DNA of 32,883 bases, taken from contig RKSA01000052.1 in the NCBI GenBank assembly GCA_007571115.1, positions 1 to 32,883 on the forward strand, read 5' to 3'. This DNA is from Gammaproteobacteria bacterium (GTDB lineage Bacteria; Pseudomonadota; Gammaproteobacteria; Pseudomonadales; Pseudohongiellaceae). The notes under the pieces were generated by a model. The model was not told the DNA's origin, did no database searches, and saw only the letters and a list, made by a program, of their open reading frames with translations. The position numbers and the translations under genes are program-made. Shown in pieces: positions 1 through 7,633 of this stretch (position 1 is its first letter; each line of letters opens with the position of its first letter).

Positions 1-25
1 CTGAGAAAGGGAAGGGGGCGAGGGA

Positions 26-148
26 GTGGCTGGCTACGAAGCGGATCTGCCATCGATCTTGCCGCCCTTGCTGGCAACTCTGCACGCGATCGCCTCAAGG
101 CAGGTTGTTCTTTCGCTGGGGATCGGCAGTCTCGCCTGATTCTGCCTC
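26..148 (+). other. 5' coding remnant of the NhaC-type antiporter, cut by in-frame TGA
   Basis: Reading in the same frame as the downstream antiporter ORF, this stretch starts at a GTG (26-28) just behind a purine-rich Shine-Dalgarno-like sequence. It translates to a hydrophobic segment containing LPPLLATLHAIASRQVVLSL, which resembles the usual N-terminus of NhaC-family antiporters. A TGA at 137-139 interrupts the frame, and the similarity continues directly after it. Either the gene carries a nonsense mutation (pseudogene or truncated protein) or there is a one-base sequencing error. The family usually has a small residue such as Gly near this position, so a GGA to TGA change would explain it, but this is inference. 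Confidence 0.6.
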
Positions 149-1447
149 TTGCACGGTCTCGACCCCTTGCGCGGGCTGCCATTGGCGATCGATGGAGTGA
201 TCGGGGTGTTCAGCGACCCAGGCGATACCCGGGTGCTCGTGTTCACCCTGATCGTCGGCAGCCTGATCGCGACCATCGAGAGCCTGGGAGGAGTTCGCGG
301 CTTTGTCAGGCTGCTGGAAAACCGCGCCTGGGTCAACAATCCCCGGCGCGCCAAATGGCTTGCCTGGTTCGTCGGCATCGTCGTGTTCATCGAGTCGAAC
401 CTCACCTTGCTCGTGGCGGGGTCGATCGCTCGCCCGCTGTTCGATCACTACCGCATCGCGCGGGAGAAACTCGCCTACATCATCGACTCGACTTCGGCGC
501 CCGTCTGCATCCTGATTCCGCTCAATGCCTGGGGCGCCATCGTGCTCGGGCTGCTCGCCTCTGCGACGATCGACAATCCCGTCGAGGTCTTCATCAGTGC
601 GATTCCGTTCAATTTCTACCCGCTGCTGGCGATCGCGTTCTGTGCCTTCGCCATCTGGCGTGGCCTCGATCTTGGCCCGATGAAAGCCGCAGAGCAGCGC
701 ACCGCAGGAGGCGAGCCGCTCTGGCCCAAGGCGACGCCAATGCTCGACCCGGCAACGCTCGCAACGACTGAAACGAGCAATGAAGCCGACCGGGCGCGCT
801 ACATGATCGTGCCGATCGCCGTCATGGTCGTCGCCATGCCCAGCTTCCTCTACCTCACCGGTGGCGGCGACATCACCGCAGGCTCGGGCTCGACCTCGGT
901 GCTTTGGGCGGTATTGCTCGCGGTGGCGTGCTGCTGGCTGCTCGCGCTCGTCGGTCGCCGTGCCGGAATCGAGGAATTGATGCGGACCTTCCTGCGCGGG
1001 GCAGGGGGGATGTTGCCGGTTTCGCTGATCCTGCTGTTCGCCCTCGCCCTGGGCGATGTCGCCAAGGCCCTTGGCACGGGAAGCTATGTGGCGCAGCTTG
1101 CCAGCGACACGATTCCCTCGTCGCTGCTGCTGCCGCTGCTGTTCGTGCTTTCCGCCTTCATCGCCTTTTCGATCGGCTCGAGCTGGGGAACGTTTGCCAT
1201 CATGATCCCGCTGGCGATGCAAATCGCGCTCGCCCTCGGGCTCGGGCCGGCGTATTTCCTCGCTGCGGTGCTATCGGGAGCGGTGTTCGGCGACCATGCA
1301 TCGCCGATCAGCGACACGACCGTCGTTGCCTCGATGGCCTCGGCCACCGACCATATCGACCATGTCCGCACCCAGCTTCCCTATGCCCTGATCTGCGCAG
1401 CGCTGGCGAGCCTCGCCTTCCTGCTGCTCGGCCTGCTGGCTTTCTGA
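149..1447 (+). CDS. Na+/H+ antiporter, NhaC family (open part of an interrupted gene)
   Basis: This is an integral membrane secondary transporter that would exchange cytoplasmic Na+ for H+. The protein has many hydrophobic helices and, near the C-terminus, the family signature GDHASPISDTTVVAS. The central IESNLTLLVAGSIARPL segment also fits NhaC-type proteins. The open frame can begin only at a TTG (149) with no visible Shine-Dalgarno, because a TGA lies at 137-139. The natural start is probably the GTG at 26 (about 473 codons), so the ORF as it stands lacks the first membrane helix. The rest of the frame is intact, which argues for a recent mutation or a sequence error. The stop codon is 4 nt before the ppc start, so the two genes are probably co-transcribed. 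Substrate specificity cannot be read from the sequence. Confidence 0.75.
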   Translation: MHGLDPLRGLPLAIDGVIGVFSDPGDTRVLVFTLIVGSLIATIESLGGVRGFVRLLENRAWVNNPRRAKWLAWFVGIVVFIESNLTLLVAGSIARPLFDHYRIAREKLAYIIDSTSAPVCILIPLNAWGAIVLGLLASATIDNPVEVFISAIPFNFYPLLAIAFCAFAIWRGLDLGPMKAAEQRTAGGEPLWPKATPMLDPATLATTETSNEADRARYMIVPIAVMVVAMPSFLYLTGGGDITAGSGSTSVLWAVLLAVACCWLLALVGRRAGIEELMRTFLRGAGGMLPVSLILLFALALGDVAKALGTGSYVAQLASDTIPSSLLLPLLFVLSAFIAFSIGSSWGTFAIMIPLAMQIALALGLGPAYFLAAVLSGAVFGDHASPISDTTVVASMASATDHIDHVRTQLPYALICAALASLAFLLLGLLAF

Positions 1448-1451
1448 CGCC

Positions 1452-4022
1452 ATGTCGATTCAGTCTGTCAGCGACGATTACCGCAATCTCGTGGAGCTGA
1501 ACTACCAGCTCTACAACGGCCTGCTGCTCACCCTGCCCCTCGATGCGGTGCAGCAGACCGGAGTGGTGCTGCCATTGCTCGAAGAGGCGTGTCGGCAAGG
1601 ACTCGCGGCAGGAGTCGACCCCGAGCGGATTCTCACCGATTTCTTCGCCAACCAGCGCCCCGGCCTCGACGAGGAGCAGCAGCTCGCCTTTCTCTTCAAG
1701 GTCATTCAATACGTTGAACGGCAAATCGTATTGGTCGATGCCCTCGAGGACGCAGCCTACGAAAAGATTCACGACACTGCGCGAAGATGCGACCTGCGCG
1801 ACCTTGCAGCCCGGGTCAGCGCTGACAATTTGCAAGACGAACTGCTCGCCTTGCTCGAACGCTTCCAGGCCCGGGTAACCCTGACCGCGCATCCGACGCA
1901 GTTCTACCCAGGCCCAGTGCTCGCGATCATCACCGACCTGACCGAGGCGATCCGCGCCCAGGACATCGGTCGTGCGCGCAATCTGCTGCAGCAGCTCGGC
2001 AACACGCCATTCTTCAACAAGCGCAAGCCGACCCCCCTCGACGAAGCCGTCAATCTTGGCTGGTACCTGGGGAATATCTTCTATCCGGCGATCGGTCGCA
2101 TTCATCGCCAACTCGCCGAACAGCTCGATTCCGGCTATCGGCCCAATCCGCACCTGCTCAGCATCGGCTTCTGGCCGGGGGGGGACCGCGACGGCAACCC
2201 CCTCGTGACTGCCGAGATCACCACCAAGGTCGCGGCGAAGCTGCGCGACCTGATCGTGGCGCGCTACCACAGGGATGTTCGCAAGCTGAAGCGCCGCCTC
2301 AGTTTTGCCGATGTCTACGAGCGCCTCGAAGAGATCGAGCATCGCTTGCATCGCGAACTCGTCAACGAGCTCGACATGGCCTATGCCTCGCCAGGGCAGT
2401 TGATCGCCGAACTCGAGCAGGTCCGCGCGCTCGTGGTCGAGCGCTACCAGTCGCTGTACCTGAACCTGCTCGATTCGTTCCTGCTCAAGGTCAGGACTTT
2501 CGGCTTCCATTTCGCCAGCCTCGACATCCGCCAGGACTCGCGAGTGCTCGCGGATTGCCTGAAGCGAGCGATCGTGAACAATCCCGAAGCCTTTCCCGAG
2601 AATTTCGCTTCGCTTGACGAGGCCGGACAAGTCGATTTCCTGCTGGGTTTCGATCAGGAGCTGTCCTGGGACGGAAGCGGCAGCGATGCCACCGCGCCAT
2701 TGCTCTCGGACACGATCGAGTCCCTCGCCCTGATGCGGCAGATCCAGCAAGGCAATGGCGAGCTTGCCTGCCATCGCTACATCATCAGCAATTGCCGGGG
2801 CGCTCTCGACGTCGCCACCCTGCTCGCATTGCTGCGCGGCACCGGCTGGAGCGAGCCTTCGGTCGACGTCGTGCCGCTGTTCGAAACGATCATCGATCTC
2901 GACCAGGCCGGCGCCTGCATGGCTGCGCTATACGCAAACCCCCGCTATCGCGAGCATGTGCGGCGGCGAGGCAGCAGCCAGACCGTGATGCTTGGCTTCT
3001 CCGACGGCACCAAGGATGGCGGCTATGTCACCGCGAACTGGTCGATTTTCAAGTCCAAGGAGGACATTACCCGGGTGTCGCGGCAGGCGGGGATCGAAGT
3101 GCATTTTTTTGATGGCCGCGGCGGTCCGCCGGCCCGGGGCGGTGGCAGCACCTACGAGTTCTACTCGGCGCTGGGCAAGGAGATCGAAAGCAACCAGATC
3201 CAGTTGACCGTGCAAGGCCAAACGATCAGCTCGCATTACGGCGCCAGGGAGGCTGCCGAGCACAATTTGCGGCAACTGCTCGCTGCGGGGCTGGAAAACA
3301 ACCTGTTCGACCGGCCTGAAAGGCAGCTCGATGCAGCGCAACGCGAACTGCTCGAGCAATTGTCACGGATCAGCTTCGAGCACTACCAGCGTTTCAAGTC
3401 GCACCCGGAGTTTCTGCCGTATCTCGAACAGATGAGCACGATGAGCTACTACAGCCAGTCGAACATCGCCAGCCGACCGCCGCGACGTGGCGGCGACCAG
3501 GCCGATTTCTCGAGTCTGCGAGCGATTCCCTTCGTCGGCGCCTGGGGGCAGCTCGGGCAGAACGTTCCAGGCTTCTATGGCCTCGGCGCGGCACTGCAGC
3601 AACTGGCCGGGGCAGGGCGCCTTGCCGACCTGCAGGCGCTCTACCGGGGCAGCCGCTTTTTCCGCGCGCTGATCGGCAACAGCATGCAGAGCATGAGCAA
3701 GGCCAATTTCCAGTTGACCGCGCATATGGCCGAGCACCCTCGCTTCGGCGCGTTCTGGCGGCAGATCCACGAGGAATTTCGCTCGAGCAGGGAAATGGTG
3801 CTGCGCGTTTCGGGGCAAAAGGCCTTGCTCGAGGACAATCCCGCGAGCCGCCGCAGCATCGAGCTGCGGCAGCGCATCGTCCTGCCGCTGCTGGTCATCC
3901 AGCAGTTCGCCTTCCTGCGGATCAACCGCGAGGGCCTTGCCGAGGCCGAACGCGAGCGCTACCGGAAAATGATCATCCGCTGCATGTTCGGCAACATCAA
4001 CGCCTCGCGCAATTCAGCCTGA
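1452..4022 (+). CDS. ppc: Phosphoenolpyruvate carboxylase, atypical subtype
   Basis: It carboxylates phosphoenolpyruvate with bicarbonate to oxaloacetate, a cytoplasmic anaplerotic reaction that feeds citrate synthase. At 856 aa it is close to the E. coli enzyme (883). The first catalytic motif is VTLTAHPTQFYPG with His147, and the second is FDGRGGPPARGGG with Arg556. GFWPGGDRDGNP and MLGFSDGTKDGGY match the GGDRDGNP and GYSDSxKDxG blocks. Several positions differ from the classical bacterial form: TAHPTQ instead of TAHPTE, FDGRGGPPARGGG instead of FHGRGGTVGRGGGP, and a C-terminus ending RNSA rather than RNTG. I therefore call it PEPC confidently but regard it as a divergent subclass. It starts 4 nt after the antiporter stop and converges with the abgT-like gene. 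Confidence 0.9.
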   Translation: MSIQSVSDDYRNLVELNYQLYNGLLLTLPLDAVQQTGVVLPLLEEACRQGLAAGVDPERILTDFFANQRPGLDEEQQLAFLFKVIQYVERQIVLVDALEDAAYEKIHDTARRCDLRDLAARVSADNLQDELLALLERFQARVTLTAHPTQFYPGPVLAIITDLTEAIRAQDIGRARNLLQQLGNTPFFNKRKPTPLDEAVNLGWYLGNIFYPAIGRIHRQLAEQLDSGYRPNPHLLSIGFWPGGDRDGNPLVTAEITTKVAAKLRDLIVARYHRDVRKLKRRLSFADVYERLEEIEHRLHRELVNELDMAYASPGQLIAELEQVRALVVERYQSLYLNLLDSFLLKVRTFGFHFASLDIRQDSRVLADCLKRAIVNNPEAFPENFASLDEAGQVDFLLGFDQELSWDGSGSDATAPLLSDTIESLALMRQIQQGNGELACHRYIISNCRGALDVATLLALLRGTGWSEPSVDVVPLFETIIDLDQAGACMAALYANPRYREHVRRRGSSQTVMLGFSDGTKDGGYVTANWSIFKSKEDITRVSRQAGIEVHFFDGRGGPPARGGGSTYEFYSALGKEIESNQIQLTVQGQTISSHYGAREAAEHNLRQLLAAGLENNLFDRPERQLDAAQRELLEQLSRISFEHYQRFKSHPEFLPYLEQMSTMSYYSQSNIASRPPRRGGDQADFSSLRAIPFVGAWGQLGQNVPGFYGLGAALQQLAGAGRLADLQALYRGSRFFRALIGNSMQSMSKANFQLTAHMAEHPRFGAFWRQIHEEFRSSREMVLRVSGQKALLEDNPASRRSIELRQRIVLPLLVIQQFAFLRINREGLAEAERERYRKMIIRCMFGNINASRNSA

Positions 4023-4039
4023 GGCGGTTCGGCCCGCCT
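4022..4039. terminator. Possible bidirectional hairpin between convergent genes
   Basis: AGGCGG, a 6-nt loop and CCGCCT form a 6-bp GC-rich stem in the 21-nt gap between the ppc stop and the stop of the convergent transporter gene. There is no T-tract on either strand, so intrinsic termination would be weak. The position is the main support. Confidence 0.3.
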
Positions 4040-4043
4040 GGCC

Positions 4044-5618
4044 TCACGGCATGGTGAAGGAAACCGGAGCGGCCGGACCCAGCGGCAATCCCGCATAGAC
4101 CCAGAAAACCGTCAGCAGCAGGCCGGCGAGCAGCAGGAAGATCGAGTACGGCAGCATTGTCGCGACCAGGCTGCCAAGGCCGAACTCCTTTTGCCAGCGC
4201 TGGGCGAACACCAGCACGAGCGGGAAATACGGCATCAGCGGCGTGATGATGTTGGTCGCGCTGTCGCCGACGCGATACGCTGCGGTGCTCATCTCGGGAG
4301 AGATGCCGACAAGCATCAGCATCGGCACGAGTACGGGAGCGAGCAGCGCCCATTTCGCGCTCGCCGAGCCGATGAACAGGTTGAGCACGGCGCCAAAAAT
4401 GATGATCGAGGCCATGAGCAGGCTGTCGGGAAGGCTCGAGCTTTCCAGCACGGCAGCGCCGTGAATCGCGAAGATCAGCCCCAGGTTCGACCAGTTGAAC
4501 ATCGCCACGAAATGCGCTGCGGCGAAGGCGAGCACGAGGTAGTACGCCATGTCCCCCATGGCTGACTGCATCATCGCGATCAGGTCGCGATGGTTGCGGA
4601 TCGTTCCAGCCGCAGCGCCATAGGCCCAGCCGGCTGCGAGAAAGACGACGAAGAATGCCGCGACCAGCGACTGGAACAGCGGCGTGAAACGCCCTTCGGC
4701 GGGTGCCGATTCGTCGATCAGCGGCGTTCCGGGAGCGATGCAGAGGGCCACCCACAGGGCAACGACTGCGAGCACCGTCCAGCCGGCCCACTTCAGCCCT
4801 GCGCGCTCGCAATCGCTGATTCCGACATCGGGATCCTTGAGGATCGCGTTGGCGTCCTCGCCGCCGGCGCCGAGGGGAGTCAGGCGCGGCTCGATGACGC
4901 GGTCGGTGATGTACCAGATGACCGGCAGGAACAGCAAGGTCATGGCGATGATGAAATAGGCATTGCCGGCGATATTCGCGTCCCAGGCCGGCAGGATCGT
5001 CTCGGCAGCGGCTTCGGTGATGCCGAACAGCAGGGCGTCGAGCTGGCCAGGAAGCAGGTTCGCCGAAAAGCCTCCGGAAACGCCGGCGAAGGCTGCGGCG
5101 ATTCCGGCGATCGGGTGCCTCCCTGCAGCGGCGAAGATCACTCCCGCGAGGGGGATGAGCACCACGTATGCGGCGTCGGCGGCAAGATTGCCCAACATTC
5201 CGACCAGGGCCACCGCCGGAGTCAGCAGCAGCTTCGGCACATTGCTCACCGCAGCGCTCATGGCGGCGCCGAGCAGCCCGGAACGTTCGGCGACTCCTGC
5301 GCCGAGCATCACCACGAGCACGTAGCCGAGCGGGTGGAAGCCCGTGAAGGTCGCGGGCATGTCGACGAGCAGGTGGCGGATATTGTCGGCCGAGAGCAGG
5401 CTTTCGGCGCGAATCGCCAAGGCATTGCCAGCGGCGTCGACCTGGGTCGGATGCAAGGCGTACAGGCCCATCGCTGCAGCGACGACGCTGACCGCGATCA
5501 CCGCAGCGATGCAGTAGAGAAAGATCACTACCGGGTCGGGAAGCCGGTTGCCGCCACGCTCGATCCAGCCGAGAATGCCGCCGGCCCTGTCTGGCTTGCT
5601 GATGGAATCGGAAGTCAT
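4044..5618 (-). CDS. AbgT-family transporter
   Basis: This is a multi-spanning inner-membrane transporter of the AbgT (p-aminobenzoyl-glutamate transporter) family. Characterised family members import p-aminobenzoyl-glutamate or export antimetabolites such as sulfonamides; which applies here cannot be told. The 524-aa protein begins MTSDSISKPD, followed by GILGWIERGGNRLPDPVVIF, the typical family N-terminus. It continues through GFHPLGYVLVVMLGAGVAE and GNLAADAAYVVLIPLAG, and near the end NLFIGSASAKWALLAPVLVP and VGDSATNIITPLMPYFPL are strong family blocks. I chose the ATG at 5618 rather than the longer ORF start because GAGGAGA lies 7-10 nt upstream and the conserved region starts just after. 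It follows the argD-like gene by 61 nt on the same strand, so co-transcription is likely. Confidence 0.88.
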   Translation of the reverse strand: MTSDSISKPDRAGGILGWIERGGNRLPDPVVIFLYCIAAVIAVSVVAAAMGLYALHPTQVDAAGNALAIRAESLLSADNIRHLLVDMPATFTGFHPLGYVLVVMLGAGVAERSGLLGAAMSAAVSNVPKLLLTPAVALVGMLGNLAADAAYVVLIPLAGVIFAAAGRHPIAGIAAAFAGVSGGFSANLLPGQLDALLFGITEAAAETILPAWDANIAGNAYFIIAMTLLFLPVIWYITDRVIEPRLTPLGAGGEDANAILKDPDVGISDCERAGLKWAGWTVLAVVALWVALCIAPGTPLIDESAPAEGRFTPLFQSLVAAFFVVFLAAGWAYGAAAGTIRNHRDLIAMMQSAMGDMAYYLVLAFAAAHFVAMFNWSNLGLIFAIHGAAVLESSSLPDSLLMASIIIFGAVLNLFIGSASAKWALLAPVLVPMLMLVGISPEMSTAAYRVGDSATNIITPLMPYFPLVLVFAQRWQKEFGLGSLVATMLPYSIFLLLAGLLLTVFWVYAGLPLGPAAPVSFTMP

Positions 5619-5626
5619 TGGATATT

Positions 5627-5665
5627 TCTCCTCTTTGCCCTCTTTGTCTTCGCCTTCTTTGGCTT
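5627..5665 (-). repeat. A/G-rich 9-bp-like tandem repeat in the AbgT transporter leader
   Basis: Read on the minus strand, the leader between the aminotransferase stop and the transporter start consists of near-repeats such as AAAGAAGGC, AAAGAGGGC and AAAGAGGAG. The last copy provides the Shine-Dalgarno. This is one of several start-region repeats in the window. Confidence 0.5.
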
Positions 5666-5679
5666 CATGACAGTTGCTT

Positions 5680-6855
5680 TCATGGATGGTTGATTTCGTG
5701 CAGAACGCGGCGCAACACCGCAAGCGCCTCGTCGATTTCCTCGCGCTCAACGTTCAGGGGCGGCAGCAGGCGGATGCTGTTGTTGCCGCCTTTCACGGCG
5801 AGCAGCCCCTCGCGGCGCAGGCGCGCGAGGAATTCGCCAGCATCGACCCTCAGGAAGACTCCGATCATCAGGCCGAGGCCGGAAACCTCGGTGATCGATC
5901 GCGGCCAGGCTTCCTGGAGAGCGCGAAGCTCGCCGATGAGCCGCTCGCCGTTGCTGCGAACCTGCTGCAGGAAGCCTTCCGTGCAAATCTCGCTGACCAC
6001 GGCATCGGCCACCGACATTGCCAGGGGATTGCCGCCAAAGGTGCTGCCGTGGGAGCCTGCGGTCATGGGCCGGGCAACGCTCTCCCGGCTCAGGCAGACG
6101 CCAACGGGGAAGCCGCCGCCAAGCCCCTTGGCCGAGGCGAGAAGATCGGGTTCGACGCCGAGCCGCTGATGCGCGTAGAAAGCGCCGCTGCGGCCAGCGC
6201 CGCATTGCACCTCGTCAAACATCAGCAGGATTCCGTGCTGCCGGCAAAGCTCCCGGACCTCGCCGAGGTAGCCGGGGTCGGCAGGGCGGATGCCTCCTTC
6301 GCCTTGCACCGGCTCGACGATCACTCCGGCGGTTCGCCCGCTGATCGCCGCTTGCAGCGCCTCTGCCGAGCCGAACTCGACCTGATCGAAGCCGCTGTCG
6401 CCATCGAGGAAGCCCTCGCAATGGACGGGGTTCGCCGCAGCGGCGATCGTTGCCAGGGTGCGGCCATGGAAGGCCTGGGTCAATGCGATGATCCGCTTGC
6501 GCTCGGGATCGCCATTGGCAAAATGGTAGCGGCGCATCATCTTGAAGCCGCATTCGACGGCCTCGGCGCCGGAATTGCAAAAAAAGGCGCGGTCGGCAAA
6601 GCACAGCTTGGTCAGTTTTTCCGCGAGCCGCTCTGCAGCGGGAATGCGGAACAGATTGGAAACGTGCCAGAGCTGCCGGGCCTGCCCGGTCAAGGCCTCG
6701 ACCAGGCGCGGATGGCAGTGGCCGAGGCTGTTGACGGCGATCCCCATGGCGAAATCGAGGTATTTCCGGCCAGCCTCGCAGTAGACGTGGCTGCCGGCGC
6801 CGTGGCTCAGGACGAGTTCCCGGGGGCCGTAGTTTTCCAGCAGTGCGTGACTCAT
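5680..6855 (-). CDS. argD: Acetylornithine/succinyl-diaminopimelate-type aminotransferase (ArgD-like, class III)
   Basis: This is a pyridoxal-phosphate aminotransferase of class III (391 aa), most like ArgD, which converts N-acetylglutamate semialdehyde and glutamate to N-acetylornithine in arginine synthesis. Visible motifs are FCNSGAEAVE (phosphate binding), EPVQGEGGIRPAD, FDEVQCGAGRSG with Asp214 (PLP pyridine-N contact), the PLP lysine Lys243 in SAKGLGGGFPVG, and GSHGSTFGGNPLA. The GIRPAD and HGSTFGGNPLA wording favours ArgD over GabT or ornithine aminotransferases, but related substrates remain possible. I prefer the ATG at 6855 because the family usually starts about 25 residues before the YLDFxxGIAVNSLGH block. 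An upstream in-frame ATG at 6918 would add a basic extension. Neither start has a strong Shine-Dalgarno. No other arginine gene is nearby; msrA diverges from it. Confidence 0.82.
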   Translation of the reverse strand: MSHALLENYGPRELVLSHGAGSHVYCEAGRKYLDFAMGIAVNSLGHCHPRLVEALTGQARQLWHVSNLFRIPAAERLAEKLTKLCFADRAFFCNSGAEAVECGFKMMRRYHFANGDPERKRIIALTQAFHGRTLATIAAAANPVHCEGFLDGDSGFDQVEFGSAEALQAAISGRTAGVIVEPVQGEGGIRPADPGYLGEVRELCRQHGILLMFDEVQCGAGRSGAFYAHQRLGVEPDLLASAKGLGGGFPVGVCLSRESVARPMTAGSHGSTFGGNPLAMSVADAVVSEICTEGFLQQVRSNGERLIGELRALQEAWPRSITEVSGLGLMIGVFLRVDAGEFLARLRREGLLAVKGGNNSIRLLPPLNVEREEIDEALAVLRRVLHEINHP

Positions 6856-6930
6856 GAAGGCGATGGCCCGAATTTTTGACAGTTTCGGCGGTTTCAGCCG
6901 CAGCGAGTGCGCTATCATGCGTCATCACGC

Positions 6931-6960
6931 CGATTGATTCAACGATTGATTGAACGATGG
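6931..6960 (+). repeat. 12-bp tandem repeat in the argD-msrA divergent region
   Basis: CGATTGATTCAA (6931-6942) is followed immediately by CGATTGATTGAA and then CGATGG. The last partial unit runs into the GGAGG Shine-Dalgarno of msrA. The unit contains TTGATTCAA, itself a palindrome, so a regulator site is also conceivable. Confidence 0.6.
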
Positions 6961-6969
6961 AGGTCGCCG

Positions 6970-7614
6970 ATGTTCGCCGCCAGGCAATTGCCCGGGCGTG
7001 AAGACGCCTTGCCGGATCGCTCCTGCTCGCTGGAAAATGCGCCGGGATTCGAACCCATGCACCACGTCCACGGTCGGCGCATCTGCGAGCCGATGCCCGA
7101 TGGCCTGGAGCGTGCCGTGTTCGGCATGGGCTGTTTCTGGGGAGCGGAGCGCCTGTTCTGGCGTCTTCCCGGCGTGTACAGCACTGCCGTCGGCTATGCC
7201 GGCGGGATCACCGCCAACCCTTCGTATCGCGATGTATGCAGTGGGCGCACCGGCCATGCCGAAGTCGTGCTCGTCTGGTTCGACCCTGAACAGATCTCCT
7301 ATCCGCGCCTGCTCGCTGCGTTCTGGGAGAACCACAATCCGACCCAGGGAATGCGCCAGGGCAATGACCAGGGCACGCAGTACCGCTCGGCGATCTATAC
7401 GCTCGATGCCGGCCAGGACGCTGCCGCCGGAGCCAGCGAGCAACGCTGCCAGAGCTTGCTCGAAGAGCGTGGTCTCGGGAAAATAACCACAGAGATCAAA
7501 ACACTGGAACAATTTTATTATGCAGAGGATTACCATCAGCAATACCTCTCCAAGAATCCTTCGGGGTATTGTGGCCTCGCCGGTGCGGGTATCTGCATGA
7601 CAGAGGCAGTCTAG
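6970..7614 (+). CDS. msrA: Peptide-methionine (S)-S-oxide reductase
   Basis: This cytoplasmic repair enzyme reduces methionine-S-sulfoxide in proteins and free methionine, using thioredoxin. The 214-aa protein carries the catalytic motif [13 protein letters not shown] with Cys55, then [15 protein letters not shown] and the C-terminal block [14 protein letters not shown]. Cys201 and Cys209 match the spacing of the two recycling cysteines of the E. coli enzyme, so this is the three-cysteine type. The track ORF begins at a GTG (6907), but the ATG at 6970 is better: GGAGG lies 6 nt upstream, and the extra codons are made of the 12-bp leader repeat. It is followed after 19 nt by the 5'-nucleotidase gene and diverges from argD. 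Confidence 0.93.
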   Translation: MFAARQLPGREDALPDRSCSLENAPGFEPMHHVHGRRICEPMPDGLERAVFGMGCFWGAERLFWRLPGVYSTAVGYAGGITANPSYRDVCSGRTGHAEVVLVWFDPEQISYPRLLAAFWENHNPTQGMRQGNDQGTQYRSAIYTLDAGQDAAAGASEQRCQSLLEERGLGKITTEIKTLEQFYYAEDYHQQYLSKNPSGYCGLAGAGICMTEAV

Positions 7615-7633
7615 TTTCAGGGAGTTCCTGATC

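Noticed and set aside
137-139. TGA as selenocysteine or reassigned codon in the antiporter
   Set aside because: TGA terminates several other genes here, NhaC-family antiporters are not known selenoproteins, and no convincing SECIS-like hairpin was seen directly downstream.
4590-5693. Long plus-strand ORF (367 aa) opposite the AbgT transporter
   Set aside because: It is rich in Arg, Gly, His, Asp and Gln as expected of an antisense shadow, and the minus strand encodes a clear transporter.
6876-6918. TTGACA and TATCAT upstream of msrA as a promoter
   Set aside because: The hexamers are 31 bp apart, too far for a sigma-70 promoter, and no better -35 box pairs with TATCAT.
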